NCBI RefSeq assembly: GCF_016906535.1
Contig: NC_057373.1
Location: 868,001 to 932,000 of the forward strand
Direction of reading: 5' to 3'
DNA: 64,000 bases
Source: Rhizoctonia solani
Taxonomy: Eukaryota; Basidiomycota; Agaricomycetes; Cantharellales; Ceratobasidiaceae
Shown: piece by piece, positions 46,675-60,110 of the stretch
Position numbering within the stretch: the stretch's first letter is position 1
Layout: every line of letters begins with the position of its first letter
Notes under the pieces: generated by a model
What the model saw: the letters and a program-made list of their open reading frames with translations, nothing else
Told to the model about the DNA's origin: nothing
Database searches by the model: none
Translations under genes and position numbers: made by a program

Positions 46675-49600
46675 ATGCCGCTCGTGCGCATCGAAGTTTG
46701 CGACTTCAAATCATATCGTGGCCACCAGTTAATTGGCCCGTTCAAGAATTTTACCTCGGTTATAGGTCCTAATGGCGCTGGGAAATCGAATTTGATGGAC
46801 GCCATCTCCTTTGTGTTAGGCGTGAAGAGTGCTCAGTTACGAAGCAGTCAATTGAAGGATTTGGTCTATCGAGGGAGACGACTTGAAAGAACCGGAGAAG
46901 ATGGTCAAGAGGCGGGGAGTGACGATGAAGGAGAGGATGAAGGCGAGGGGACTGCCAAAAAGGCCTGGGTTATGGCTGTTTACCAAGATGCGGAGGGCAA
47001 GGAATACCAGTTTCAGCGAACGTAAGTAAGAGATTACTGTCACGTATGTAAAAACATAACTAGAAGTTCGTTTACAGTGTATCGACTTCGGGGAGTTCGG
47101 AATACAAACTTAATGGCAAAGTTGTGACCTACCAGGCATACAACTCTACTCTTGAGCAACACAACATCCTTGTCAAAGCAAAGAACTTTCTTGTTTTTCA
47201 GGTGTGACCCACTTTATTTATGCTCGATACGATGCAATAACCTAAGATATATATCTAGGGAGATGTTGAGGCTGTAGCATCACAGTCCTCCAAGGAACTC
47301 TCCAGGTTGATTGACCAAATTAGTGGGTGAGTTCAAGGAGGTTCGAATGAAATCGTGCATCTCAAAATATTTGCGTCTTGGAAGATCCCTAGAACTCGCA
47401 CCAGCATATGAAAAAGCAAAGGCTGCACAAGATCGTGCTACTGAAAATGCTGCGAACAACTTCACCAAGCGGCGTGGCATTGCCGGAGAGATCAAGCAGT
47501 TCAAGGAGCAAAAGGGAGAAGTCGAACGATATGAGGCTTTGATACAGGAGCGGGTAAGGGATTGTTATGTCATTCTACCAAGACATCTAATTAGATTTCT
47601 GTATTCGAAGGAAGAAGCTGTTGTCCACCGCCTTTTGTGGCAGTTATTCCATCTGGGCAAAGACATCGAATCCAATGCGCAGACCATTCGCACAAAGAGC
47701 AAGGAATTAAAGGGGCTCAAGAAGCAACAGGTGCAGTTATCAATCTCTGGATTATAGTATTTAGCTGAGTCTGAGAATAGGCTGCCGATGATGCTAAAGT
47801 TAATAGTGCTAGGGAGGATCAGGCCAAGGCCCGTGCTGACGCCCTCAAAGTAGAAAAAGCATTGAAGAAGATGGAAAAAGCACTTGATGCCAAGGCAAGC
47901 CCATTCCTCATGTGTTAACAACTTCTGCTAACCCTGAAAATAGAAACCCGGTATCTCTGACCTCGAGGCCCAAATAGCCCATATTGTACGCAAGACAGAT
48001 AAAGCAAGATCAATTGGCGAAACTGTGCAGCGGGATGCACAGAAGAAAGAAGCGGATCTTGAGCGAATGAAGAAAGAATTAGCAGATGTCCAGCAGACCT
48101 TCCAGAGAGCCCAAGGTAAATATAAGTTATTCAGTTTGGTCAGTGTAGCTACTGATGATTGGCAAAGAGGCTCATAGACGGGCTTTGGAGCAGGGATCGG
48201 CCCTGAGTGAGGAGTCATTGGCGGAATACCACCGATTGTGCGGAACTTTCCTTTCGTTTATTGATATACGAGTTGATCTCTCTTTCTAGAAAAGCGCAAG
48301 CGGCTCGCGAAGCAGTTGAGGAACGTCAGAAACGGGAGACACTTATTCGCGAAAACAAAGTATTAGCTCGCAACCTTGCTTCACAAAACAGCAAACTCGA
48401 GCAGCTTACGACTCAGAGGGATAAGCTCAAGAGCGATGTCACTTCGGTTGGAGAGAAGCGAACAGAGGTACGCCTGCATGTTATCAGCTAAATTTCCCGT
48501 CTCACTTTATGATAGGTCGACGACAAAGTCAAAAATCTGCAGAGTGAGCTCAAGAATGCTAAGCACGAGCTAGAAAAAGCCCAGTCCGACAGAATTCGCA
48601 TAACGTACGTTATATCCATATATTTATTTGTCAGTGAATCAATCCAACCCTCACCGTAGCCAACTAGAAACTGAGATAAACGAAAAACTTCATGATGTGC
48701 ATACAAAGCTCATGCAGGCCGGGGTGGACCAACAAGAGTCAGCCAAGGATGCGCGGTTGAAAGAAACGCTTGAGAAACTCCAACGAGTATTTCCAGGTTT
48801 GCAAACCATAGGGTCTCCTGAAATTCAGCCTACTGATTATACTTCCCAGGGGTTAGAGGGCGGGTTATTGACCTTTGCAAACCCAGCCAGCGTAAATATG
48901 AAACTGCAGTCATAACTGTACTTGGACGCAACATCGATGCGATAGTCGTTGACCATGAAAAGACTGCTATCGATTGTATCGAGGTAAGGTATTTGATTAT
49001 GACAATATCCATTCTAACTCTCTGCTAGTATATGCGACAACAACGCGTGGGCCAGGCCACATTTATCCCTCTGGAGAGCATCCAAACCAAACCTGTCAAC
49101 GATAAATATCGGAGCTTTGCTCGTGGTGCGCGCCTTGCAATCGATGTGATACAATACGAGCCTGTGGTTGAGCGAGCAATGTTCCATGCATGTGGCAACG
49201 CGCTGGTTTGCGACACCATGGAAGTAGCACGGTACGTTTGTTATGAGAAAGGGCAAGAAGTTAAGGGTACGTGATATTTACGTATGAGGATTGGGTTGAG
49301 ATAAAGTTGAGATAACCCTCAATAGCTGTAACGCTCGATGGTACGGTCATACACAAGACGGGTTTGATCACTGGTGGTCGTGGCCATGGAACTACCCGCA
49401 AGTGGGAAGAGAAGGAAATTCAAGGTCAGCAAACTCTAGCAGTGAACTTTCAATCAGCTCTCAGACTCATTCGCTTGACTTTGATAGCATTGAACAAGCA
49501 AAAGGATAGCCTCCATGCACAACTCCGCGAACTTGGTCAATCAAAACCTCGTGGCAAGGTTGATGAAGGTCTGGCAGCTGAAATCAACAGAATTGAGTCA

Positions 49601-51703
49601 CAACTACAGCTTGCTAAAGACGATCAAGTTGGTGGATGTGTTATTCCAAAGACTACTACTGATATTTGAGTCATTTAGAGCGCACTTAAGTCCCGGCTAA
49701 CCGGACTCAAAGACGAACTGAAACACGTAGAATCTGAGCTTCGCAAGCTTAATCCCGAAGTCGAACAAGTAAGGCCAATAACATTTGAGGTGGAGATGGC
49801 TCTAACAGTACCCCAGGCTACGGTTGCACACAATTCAGCAAATGAGCAGATAGAAGAGCTGTCTGATGCTATCAACCAAGCTGAGGATGAAGTGTTTGCA
49901 GCATTCTGTCAGGAAGTCGGGGTATCCAATATTCGAGAATATGAAGAACAACAGCTAAAGGCTCAGACAGAAGAGCTTGAAACCAAGATGCGTTTTGAAT
50001 CCCAAATTGCTCGCCTCAGCCACCAGTGAGTTACCAAGGTCTAAAGTATCCTCATGACCTGACCAAAGAATTCCAGAATCGCATTCGAAGAGGATCAATT
50101 AAAAAGTATCAACGCACGCTTGCAGACCCTGGAGCAAACCGTTGCGAATGAAACTGCAAGCCTTGAGAAGCTTACCAGCGATAAGGACCGTCTCGCCGAG
50201 CAAATTGACGAGCTTCAGCAGGAGTTGGACGAACACCGGGAAGAAGCAACTCGCCTGAACGAACTACTTGCCGAGGCAACCAAGGTTCTCGATGGTCACA
50301 AACGTACTGCCATGCAATCCGCCAAAGAGGTCGATAAATCTCTCAAGGAGATCGCGGCTTGTGTAAGCAATTTTCCTGAATTCCTGCGTTCAAGTCGCCT
50401 GAGATCCCAAACCTAGAATGATAGTATTGAAAAAGCTGCTGCAGAGCGGCTCACAATCTACCGTCGTTGTGTTCTCGAGGAGATTAATCTACCACTGGAA
50501 TCAGGATCACTGAAGAGTATCCCACTAGAACCGGTAAATAATAATGAGATCTGTGCATGTGCATTCTGACCTGTGGGATAGGGTCAGCCAACGGATGGCA
50601 TGGACTTGGACGATGAAGATGAAACACAAAGAGCCCGTGAGGTTCAGGATTATGGCATTGAAGTTGATTTCGACGGACTCACTGACGATGAGCGAGCAGT
50701 GAGTAATGATCAACTTATTTCTCAATGGAGTACTTATTGACTGGGGGTGTAGAATGGATCGGCTGAGATTGGAGCAGAATTGGATGCCGAAATCACCCGC
50801 TTAGCTGGAGAAATCGAACGAATGGCCCCAAATATGAAGGCGATGGAGCGGTAAGATATTACAATACTCTAGTCAGTATTATTATCTAAACTATATTCAG
50901 TCTGGACGACGTCGAAGCCAAACTCGCTGAAACCGAGAAGGAGGCCGAGAAGGCCAGAAAGGAGTCCAAACAGGCCCGAGACGAATTCAATGAAATCAAG
51001 AAGCGACGGTAAGTTGACTATATCTCCTGTAGGCTCTTATGCTCACCCTGCAATAGATGCGACCTCTTCAACAAAGCATATAACCATATTGCCGAGAGGA
51101 TTGACCAGGTCTATAAGGATCTTACCAAAGGAAAGGCTGCTCCCATGGGTGGTGTAGCTTACCTGAGTTTGGAAGACAGCGAAGTTCGTCAACAATGATC
51201 ACAATAATAGTCCATACTGACAACTGTTTCAGGAGCCATACAATAGTGGTATCAAATATCACGCAATGCCTCCGATGAAGCGTTTCCGCGACATGGAACA
51301 ACTATCTGGTGGAGAAAAGACAGTAGCAGCTTTAGCCTTGTTGTTTGCGATCCACAGGTTTGTGTTCTCTTGAGTGCTCTACATGTGTTCTAACATCTGA
51401 TCTCTGCTAGCTTCCAACCTTCGCCCTTTTTTGTGCTCGATGAAGTGGACGCGGCGCTGGACAATACAAACGTTGCCAAAGTTGCCAATTACATTTGCCA
51501 ACACTCATCGGAGGCCTTCCAGTTTATCGTCATCAGTTTGAAAGGTTCGCTGTATGAGAAGGGTAATTCGTTGGTCGGAATCTATCGCGATCAAGATGTG
51601 AATAGTTCTCGTACACTGACCCTTGATGTACGTGAATCGCCATTCATCTCTCAGGCTGTCACCCACTCACTTTCATTTGTAGCTGACCCAATACACGGAC
51701 TGA
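46675..51703 (+). CDS. SMC1: Cohesin subunit SMC1
   Basis: Structural-maintenance-of-chromosomes ATPase of the cohesin ring, in the nucleus. The start gives [16 protein letters not shown], then Walker [21 protein letters not shown]. Long coiled coils follow ([20 protein letters not shown] onward). The hinge contains [40 protein letters not shown] and [21 protein letters not shown] second coiled coil leads to the C-terminal head: [20 protein letters not shown] carries the ABC signature LSGGEK, followed by [20 protein letters not shown] (Walker B). The final intron (51628-51682) joins LTLD to LTQYTD and the stop at 51701-51703, the usual SMC1 ending. More than 20 short introns keep frame, and an acidic insert ([12 protein letters not shown]) lies after RGRRLERTG. 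No frameshift was found. Confidence 0.93.
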
Positions 51704-52069
51704 ACCCGACGTTTTGCTCTGGCCTTGCTAGTCCACTACTTATTGTCTTGTCCCCTTTGCTCTGTAGTCTGCAATCACTATTTCATGTCGCCTGCCACAA
51801 ACATTGATCGCATTCATGTCCGCACAAAAACAGGCCGGCTACCAAAGAACATCAAGACTTGTACAACGAACTATACTGAACAGTAGGTAAGAGCGAAGAA
51901 CGAAGAACAACACAACGGAAATAAAAACTATGTAATAAAAAAAAGAGCAACGAGTGTGTGGGTGTGTAGATCAAACGCCGGAAACAGAAAACAATAACAA
52001 CACCGAATTGAACAAACAGCACAATCTAGTATGGGGAATACTAGATAGGACTAATCTACGTCCCTTGGT
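51704..52069. other. Convergent 3' region, nothing recognised
   Basis: About 370 bases between the SMC1 stop and the probable end of the disordered-protein gene; A-rich and non-coding. Confidence 0.4.
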
Positions 52070-55000
52070 CTAGTCGGTCTCGCGACGGGACGAGGTATGT
52101 GTATCTACGGTAAAATAAGACGAAAGCACAGAAGAGGACATGGGGGTGGAAGTAGCAGTGTCCATGGGCGGGTCGGGGAAGCCAGGAAGTAAGTGGTTAC
52201 ACCAGGGCGGAGGCCGGGTGAGGAGGAAGTATAGTAGCTTTCGCGAGAGGGCAAGGTATCGGAGAGAGCGTATGGAGAAGGATGGATTTGGTAGGTTTGG
52301 GGGGTGTTGGGGGAACTGGACGAGAACGAGGCTTCATAGTCGTACATGTCGATGAGCGAGAGGGCGGCCGATTGTCTGGGGCTCACGACGTTGACGCTGA
52401 GACTATCGATCCGGGCAGACGGAACAACTCCAAAGGTGACGTTTTCTACGAGATGCATGCGTTAGTTGTGCCCTTTTGGGTGCTTTGGCTGCAAACGTAC
52501 CATTCGTCGCTTGTTGACTGGAAGTAGTCCTCACAGATCGCTCAGAGCGGCTATCGGAATCATGCACGCTCTCGGGAACAGTCCCAGGAGGCGGAGGCGA
52601 GGGCGTCCCAGGTGCGAGATTAATCCTCAACGGTCCAACTTGGTTATCTTCGCGCTGGCGGCGCCAAATTAAATGTGATTCCGAGCCAAGTTCAAACGGA
52701 CGACGGCCAAATGTCCAGTCGTTTGCTTCAGCCTCTTCCTCGTCCTCTTCGATGAGCACAGGCTCGTTCGCGGGCGAGCCATCTTGGCTATTGGGCACTA
52801 ACGAGGCAACGCGGTCCGGGCTTGGGCGGTAGAAGATATCTCGGAGCGACTCGATATCGTCGAGGCTATTGAGTGGGCGGGGGCTCGAAAAGGACGAGAC
52901 GAACTTTCGTGCGAGTGAGAGTGAGAGCGGGATTGAGGTGACATCAATGACGGGTCGAGCATCCCGCTCGACATACGGGTGATCGCCCTCGAGGCAGGGG
53001 ACAAACTCTCCATCAGCGTATACGGAGACTGATCAAAACTACGAGGCGACGTCGATCCCTGCGGCTGTGGTTCAGGAACAGGAACGGGAGCCGGAGTCGG
53101 AACAGAGGGAGCAGGAGAGCGTTCGAGCAGTTTCAAGCCCCGCAGGGGGACCAAACGCCGATCCCCTAAGCGGCACGGACGAAGGACCAGCATGTTCATG
53201 AACCGAAGATCCCAGTCCTGAATCGCCGCTCCCTCGCTTTGTATTGAACGCGAGTTCACCCTGGCCGCCCGCAGACTTGAGCATCGCGCTCTCAAACATG
53301 CGCTGAACTTCGCCCGAATGGGTGCTCATGCGGGCGACAAACGGGTGCATATCCATCTTGGAAGGACCGGCAGGTGGGGTGGCGCAGCGTTGGGCACCTT
53401 GGGCACGTCGTCCAGCCGTGCGCGTTCGGTGCTTCCTGAGCTTCGTGGTGGGTGCCTGTGGCGCGTTGCGATCGTTTCCGGGCCCGGTGGCGGTCCGGGG
53501 GCGGGATCAGTCGGATATGCACCCGCCCGTTGCGCAAACGGATGATTGGGGAGCATGAGCGGCGTCGTAGCCCCGCTCGGCGACGACAATGCGAGTCCAA
53601 TCACCGACTCGGGGTCTGTCGTCCCAGGCGAGGGCAAAGGCTGCTTCTGCTTCTTGGACGGAGACGAATGGGCACCCTGCCTTGTACCCGACGTGCCAAA
53701 GCTGAACCCGACTGAGCCTTGTGCGGGGGGCGCTCGTGCGCGATTCGTGTTTCCGGCGGGAACCGGTCGAATATCTACAATGGGGTAATTATCCACCGTC
53801 GCACGCTTGGGTAACAAGCCCTCACTCGAATGGCCTATATGCTGACCTGTTCCTGTACCTGCACTTGGACCTATACCTGTACCCGCCGTCTCGCCGCCCA
53901 TGGAGCTCCCCGAACGAGAGCCACATACAACGCGTTGGCCCCACGACCCATTCCGGCTGTGCCCCCGACTCGCGACGGACCCAGACGCATGTCGAGCATG
54001 CGAAGCCGTCGACACCGAAGCCTGCGTCCATGCCACCCGGCCGTCGCGAAGACGACGACACCGAAGGAGCCGGCCCCTGGAAAGCGCGCTCGCGGCAAGC
54101 ATCTCGACGCTCCGCTTGATCTTGATCGTGCCCCACACCTTGGTCCCAGCGCCAGTGTCGGACCCGGACACAGTCTCCCTGCGCTTCGCGTTTCGATGGC
54201 CGCCGTTGCCAATCTTGGACTGGGCGCGAGACAGACTCCGCGCATGGCTGTTGAGTAGACTTCCCTGGCCGATCGCGTTCCATTCTTCCCGCTCCTTCTC
54301 GAGTTGAGCGCCTTCTCTCAACACTTGTTCGACCGTCTGAAATTCGCGGGGTTCGGATGGTTGCACCTTTTCCTTCTCCTTCTCTTTACCCTTTCCCTTG
54401 TCTTTATGGAAATCGCGCGATGTTTTCCGTGGAAAACAGACCAAGCCTTTGAGTCCGCCTTCGCCGACGCGTATGGATGCGCGTTTGGCCGCTTCCTCGT
54501 CGTGAGCCGTCGTCGACGGTGGTGGTGTGATTTCATGCGAGGCGACCCGGAAACGCGGGCGGGCAAAGATAAGGGCGTCGCAAATCGAACGAGCTTCGAG
54601 CGTTGTGTTGGTTGCAACCGAGTGGCCCGCGGCCGAGCTAATCACATGGCGCGGTCTCGCACCGAGTCCAACGCTCGACTGTGGATGCTCCGTAGAGGGC
54701 GTTTGGCCTGTGGAGAGTCCAGAGGGGGTGACGGTCGAGGGAATACGAATGCGAAGTTCAGGTGTGGACATGCTTGCTTTGAGCGAGGATTTAAGTTTCA
54801 TTCCGCTGGGACGAGGTGGGACGGGTGGTTTGCTTGAGGCTCCGGTAGTAGCAGTAGAAGCGGTCGAAGCAGAACCGAATCGAATCTCGCGGGCAGGAGC
54901 GTTCTGAAGTGCATAGGGATGCGAACGCAGATCGTATTGTTGCCTCAAGCCAGGATAGAGTTCTCGATCCTTGACCGGAGCCTTCTGGATCTGCCCATGT

Positions 55001-55839
55001 TCATCAGGAGCAGGACCTTCATGACCATCAGTCGAGTCTTTCCCGAGCAGGCTGAGGGAAGGGGGTAGAAGGGTTGGGCGTATCTTCTCTCGCTCGCGAT
55101 CATCAAGGCCCACAAATGCGCCGCTCTCGCGGTAGCCTACACGAGTTTCAGGTGCGGATCCAAAGGCAGTGACAAGGCCAGGCTGGTACGTCAGTGTGCG
55201 CTTACGCATCGGGGGAGGGTCAGGTGGAGCTGGGCTCGCGGTAATAGTGCGAACCCAGGGAGTGGTGGTAGCCAGTGATGCTGATGCAGTATGACTTCGA
55301 GGCGGAGGTGAGCCTGTATGCATCCTGAAGGGGTGATCTGCAAAGACGACTGCTGGGGGGTCCGAGCGTTTTCCGCCAGTGGATATGGTGTTCGAGTCAT
55401 CTGACCATGGAATCGACTGTTTTCTTTCGTGGCCGTCAGACCAAGGCTGCTCCGACCACGGACATGACCGAGAGTGTGCGTTGAAGGGGCTCCAAATGTG
55501 TGATCGGAATGAATGGACATGTGTTCCCGGTCGCTATCTGGTGCCGGACATGCCCCAACACCGCCCTTTTGATCAAGGGCAACATATGAGCGCTGCGATT
55601 TCCGCTTGGTATCGACAGACCGACTACGCGAGCGACTGCGCACATCGTCCGACTTGCTATTGGCACGTGAGCGAGACTCGAGCTTGCTTACTGTTCCCCT
55701 AGATCTGGCTGGGATAGGGCGAGGCTGGGATATCTCTGCCGCAGCAAATGGGTGGCGGATCGGAGGTGGGGGCCTCGGTTGGTCCGTCGTAGGGAAGAAA
55801 CCAATCTGAATCCGTAGAGTGCGCGGTGTGTGTCATCAT
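52070..55839 (-). CDS. Large intrinsically disordered Ser/Pro-rich protein, unknown function
   Basis: I recognise no domain. The uninterrupted core (55323-53326, 665 residues) is rich in Ser, Pro, Arg and Gly. It contains short basic/helical patches, for example DKGKGKEKEKEKVQPSEPRE and FQTVEQVLREGAQLEKEREE. Upstream pieces (RSRSRSRSVDTKRKSQRSYV) and downstream pieces (MHPFVARMSTHSGEVQRMFE, DEEEAEANDWTFGRRPFELG, LSLIDMYDYEASFSSSS, ending SYFTVDTHTSSRRETD) lie in other frames but share composition. They are probably one protein of about 1,200 residues. Apparent one-base shifts sit near 55350 (a G6 run), about 55790, 53345 and 52230. GC content and codon bias are higher than in neighbouring genes. 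It could be a cytoskeletal or signalling scaffold, but that is a guess. Confidence 0.5.
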
Positions 55840-56479
55840 TGGCGCACGGATGATGGCAGACAGCCTTGTAAGCGGGTTTGCGGGACTCATTGGGAACGGT
55901 GGGGGAGGGCGGAGGGGGCGGAGGGTAGGTGATTCGAGACTGAGAAAAACAACATTGAATCTGTCTGGCTCACGTTTAGCAATCGAAATCACTTACCTGA
56001 GGGAGGGACTAGGAAGCAGATAGGAATACACAGTCACGTCCGAACATGCACGGACACCAACCTCGCGGGAAGGGACAAGGCGCAAGTCGCGGGAATAAAC
56101 AGAAAAAGACGAAAAAGAGGGAATGCGGCCGGGTCGCACCAGCCAATAGGCGAATAATAGAAATCACGCCAGCCCCCGGAGCGTGTTGGGATTATTTACG
56201 GCCTGCGCGAAGGCCCTCTAGGGCGGTAAACGAGGAGCAGTTCAACAACCACAAATTCATCCTCCCTGTCTGAACATCTCTGCGTCACATCTGCTGACAA
56301 AACCTTCCATCAGCGTGTTTCAGACATCAACTTCCCAAATTTGATCTTGCTTTGATTGAATTTTGCCTCACAGTCTGGCCTCGGCCGAATTTAGCATATT
56401 CCGCACGTTCCATGATCACAATGTCTATTAAGTCTACACACAACTCGATACAATAGTCCTCCCCAGGCTTCAACTCTAT
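55840..56479. other. Intergenic region, nothing recognised
   Basis: About 640 bases upstream of the disordered-protein gene and downstream of the phosphatase gene. A G-rich, Gly-coding-like stretch (55880-55930) probably belongs to the 5' region of the disordered gene. No other feature. Confidence 0.35.
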
Positions 56480-57777
56480 TCACGCCGCCGGCTGCTCTGC
56501 GTTCCTGACAGCCAGCGCCTGCTCCACGCTCTTGCGGCCCTCGACCACATCCTTCACGATGGGTAGAGCTCCCGCAAAGGTCCTGTTCATCCCATTTTGT
56601 CAATACAATGTCCCTTCAGGATCGCAACCTGTGGGCGTACCTGAATAAAATATGCGGTATCCCTTCCTTCTTACAATACTCAGCTAGATCATTCTCGCCT
56701 TCCGGCTTATCGTTCTTTGCAAATAATACATCCGCATGTTTCGCTGCCGACATGTCTATTCAACGCCAACAACACCATCAGCAATTGTTGGACACCAAGG
56801 AACCCACAACGCCCACCTGAGACCCCGTCTCCAAAGAACAACAACGTCGGCCGGTGTGGAAGATCACGATACGGCAAAATCGCCTGCGACTTGTCGTGTC
56901 CAAATCCACTGCATACAATCGCGCCACTTTCAGCCCCGCTCCTTCCCCAGGTGGAGCGTTAATTTGGCTCTGTTGCGACTTACCTTTCTGGGTGGCGATA
57001 AACAATGTGCCACGATCCGTCTGCATCGAAACGGACGTCGTTGGAAATGATATCGATCCGAGCTGCATCTTCATCTCCTATCAAATTCGACAGGACCGCA
57101 CGAATGAGAGGTTCCATCCCACTAAACGAGGACAAGGTTAGAGATCACCCAGGGGTGGATCGAGTGGAGCGAACCTAGAGACGATGATAAACGGTACATT
57201 GTTGGTCTTGCACCACTCGAAGAACTCTTTGAAGCCAGTGTCGAGCTTGATATCTGCCAAGTCGTCTAGTAACCAAACTCCAGCCTATCTTCAGCCTCTG
57301 ACTCACTCTTTTTCAAGAGTTCCTTGCACTCGTCGAATGGCATATGTACACTTTCAAGCATCTCCCTGAACGAGTCGCTGCAAGAGGAAATTATGGGTGA
57401 TTGATCTACGTCAAGAATGGGTCTGACATACCGGAAAGTGATGTTCCCAAGCAACACCTCCTTGTTCGACGCTCGTCTAGATACGCTCAATCCCTACCCC
57501 AACCAGATAAATCCAGGCTCACCGCTTGTCATATCCAAACCCAACATTATCCGTCAAATCTGCCCCAAAACAGAATCAGCTCTAACGCACTATCCTCGAT
57601 CAAAACGAACGCGCTACGCACAATCATTAGAATCAAAGTTAGTAATAGTACCATCCCTACACCCACAATCAGGTTCATTTCAGCACGCCGATACCTGAAA
57701 ACTTACCAGTCGCTGAGAATCACAAATTTGGCATCCTTGTGCAGAGCTGGATAAGGAAGGGCAGATGGACCAGACAT
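56480..57777 (-). CDS. HAD-superfamily phosphatase (phosphoserine-phosphatase-like, subfamily IB)
   Basis: The start at 57777 gives MSGPSALPYPALHKDAKFVI. The catalytic motif is built over two introns as LSDWDGTITNFDSNDYLTDN, so motif I is DWDGT with the nucleophilic first Asp. A small exon of about 38 nt carries this motif. FREMLESVHMPFDECKELLK and FCxWCKTNNVPF-type text lead to motif II (Ser in IVSSG-like context). DIISNDVRFDADGSW and a Gly-Asp motif near SAAKHADVLFAKN follow. It ends VKDVVEGRKSVEQALAVRNA plus EQPAA and a stop at 56480-56482. Fungal members dephosphorylate small phosphorylated metabolites; the substrate is not known here. The frame appears intact. Confidence 0.85.
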
Positions 57778-58202
57778 GGAGACAGAAAAAAATTCTTCTA
57801 TAGTCTATGGATGTGGGAGAGATTGAAGACTGAGACGCGAGGGCGCGTTTGCCTAATCGGCATATATGAGAAAACCCTGGATTATGTTATTCGACAGTGT
57901 CACGGGGAATGATGTCATAAAGGCCGAAACATGCATGTACTCATTGTATGCGCAAGCTTGACCTGCGGGCGAATGAAAAATATGTTGTTTAAACTCCTTT
58001 GCGGCTTTGGTTTGAATAAGTGCTAGGAGAAATACAAGATCGTTCAATTATCGGATCAGAGTTCCTGGTCATAAGTTACTTGCATAGCACCACCAAGGAA
58101 TTTACTGAGACAACTCGTTCGTGGCATATTCGTTGTGCTAAAAATCAAGGTTCCTACCTCATAGAACTTCACACGACAGGAATCAGATACCACCTGTATT
58201 GT
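57778..58202. other. Intergenic region, nothing recognised
   Basis: About 425 bases upstream of the phosphatase gene with no coding pattern on either strand. Confidence 0.35.
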
Positions 58203-59160
58203 TTAGTCGCCCCGTACACGCCCTGCCCAGCTGTTGGCTCTGAATCCAACTGGATTGTTGTCCTCGACTTGCCCTGGATCCCAGTCACTAGATGGATGAA
58301 GAGCATACTTTCTCACTTCACTAGATGCATCAAGGAACAAAATTCTGTTTTCGTCATTCATTGCCAACGCTCCGCCATCTTGAGAAATATAAAGGATTTG
58401 AGGCGAATGCCGTTGTGAACCACCGTGCGTCACGAATTTGTTGTCTGGTAGCCATCGAACAGTTGTGACGCTGAGGCCGTATTAGGGCTAGAAATGAGCA
58501 AAGTGTACTAGGGAATTAATCATACACCAATTTTCTGCCTGTTGTTTAACTCCAGACTCTTTGCGTTTAGGAATCTTCTTCATATTCCCCTAGCATGCTT
58601 TTCTTTTAAGCAGTCAAGTTCTTCCTTAATGAGCCTTCCGGATTGTACATGTAGCCTTAGAAGTATATTACTTTCGATTGAGTCCGTTTATTCATACTCA
58701 ATTGCACAGCCTTTCCAAGGCGAAAATGCTGCTTCATTTCGTCGCAAACGACCTCGAGGTCCCCTTGCAGATTTGCGTGTTCTTCCTGATCGTTTACTAC
58801 TTCCTATGAGAAAATAAGCGTAGCAGAAATGTACATCATTATAACGCCACACACCTCGTAGACATCTATACAGCCTACAAGCTCATTTGCTGCTACCTTA
58901 AGAGGCCCAAAGGCACCAGTGATTTGGTATAACACTCTTGGAATAACATCGAGATCCGTCCAAGTTTTCCGGGGGGCTCCCTGGCCTAAGGACGAATTAA
59001 CGGCACTGATTCGGAAGCAGGCAGAGGCGAGGTTCCCCGTTCCGCTGGCAATTGAGCTCAAGAAGGATGTTGCAGGCACGAAGGCCAGAGATGAGGCCAA
59101 TGGCAAGTCCCATGTTGATCCAGTGCTGGTAGGAGCTGCAATTTCACTAGTTTTGGACTG
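58203..59160 (-). pseudogene. Relic of a NACHT/NLR-type protein
   Basis: On the minus strand a stretch reads KTWTDLDVIPRVLYQITGAF, then GPLKVAANELVGCIDVYE, an intron (58856-58806), and EVVNDQEEHANLQGDLEVVC followed by DEMKQHFRLGKAVQ. This is the helical N-terminal region found ahead of NACHT domains in basidiomycete NLR-like proteins. It continues LIKEELDCLKEKHARGI, then an in-frame TGA, then RRFLNAKSLELNNRQKIG, where intact relatives read on without a stop. No P-loop or NACHT follows. A separate piece at 58460-58203 (TTVRWLPDNKFVTHGGSQ and NRILFLDASSEVRKYALHPS) looks like part of a WD-repeat or similar C-terminal domain. The locus is therefore a decayed fragment that has lost its NTPase. Confidence 0.5.
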
Positions 59161-60110
59161 TCCCGACCCATCAGCACTTTTGTTAGAGATTTTGTACGAT
59201 TTAAATCCTCGACTCAGTCTTTCGGAAACATGATTTTGGATGTATTATTGACCAAGCGGATGTGGCCTTGGCGCTTGACGACTAACAGCTAGCTGAGCCG
59301 CAGCAACCAATCCAGACCCGGGCTGGTGTTCTCGAACAAAATTAGTATCCACTAACTCTATGAAGTAGTTCTGGTGTTCAAATCCCTTCGTGAATTAATG
59401 CCTAAAAAAGCGAGATAGTCACTCGAACGAACAAAATGGTGCTGCCACTGTGGCTTTAACATCGGGCACAATGGATCTGTGTAAAAAAAAATGCGTTTGT
59501 ATTTCCTTCCGATATAGTAAATCAATCTACCTATAGCTGGCACTGTTAGCTGAATTAATTAGCACCGCGCCAAGTCTCAATATCCTTCACAGACTTTATA
59601 ATAAATTTCCGGTTAGACCTTCAAGACATTCCGGTTACATTAGTCAAGTGTGCAAGCCCTAGGGACAATAACGGCTGTCATGAAATAAGTTGTCTTCATT
59701 TATTCATATGCACTTTCATCATATATCAATTTAAAGCGCAGATATTCGCAGTAACCTGAAACCAAATATTGCCACGATTCGACTATCGAAGAACCATAGC
59801 CAGCTAGCTTCTTGGATTCTTCATGGGCGAGCATACTAAAAACGGACACAATAGTATAACGATCGAGTAAGGCCCTGGGTCACGTGGAAAGCTACTGGGA
59901 AGTATATCGTACCCTGAGGAACGTGCATACATCCAAGGCCAAAGGTATTTATTAGCGGCTTGCATACATCGCAAGTACCTAGGACTCGCTAAGCCGTCCG
60001 AAGATTGCAAGTGTTGGTGCAATCTTTTGCGACTTCTTGGCATTCAAAGTTCGGACCGTACGGACCGGCTGTCTCAGCCATTCTCGAAGGATCGAATCAA
60101 ATCGCTGATC
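59161..60110. other. Intergenic region, nothing recognised
   Basis: About 950 bases, A/T-rich, with no supported gene on either strand. Confidence 0.4.

Noticed and set aside
53318..54837. Several long plus-strand frames across the disordered-protein gene
   Set aside because: High GC content makes long antisense frames. The minus strand has the single 665-residue frame with consistent composition.
58919..59233. Plus-strand frame of 104 residues with protein-like composition
   Set aside because: The opposite strand over the same bases carries the recognisable NLR N-terminal region with a matching intron, so the plus frame is taken as its shadow.
59320..59400. A tRNA-like B-box (GTTCAAATCC) near 59380
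   Set aside because: No A-box, acceptor stem or anticodon arm could be paired around it.
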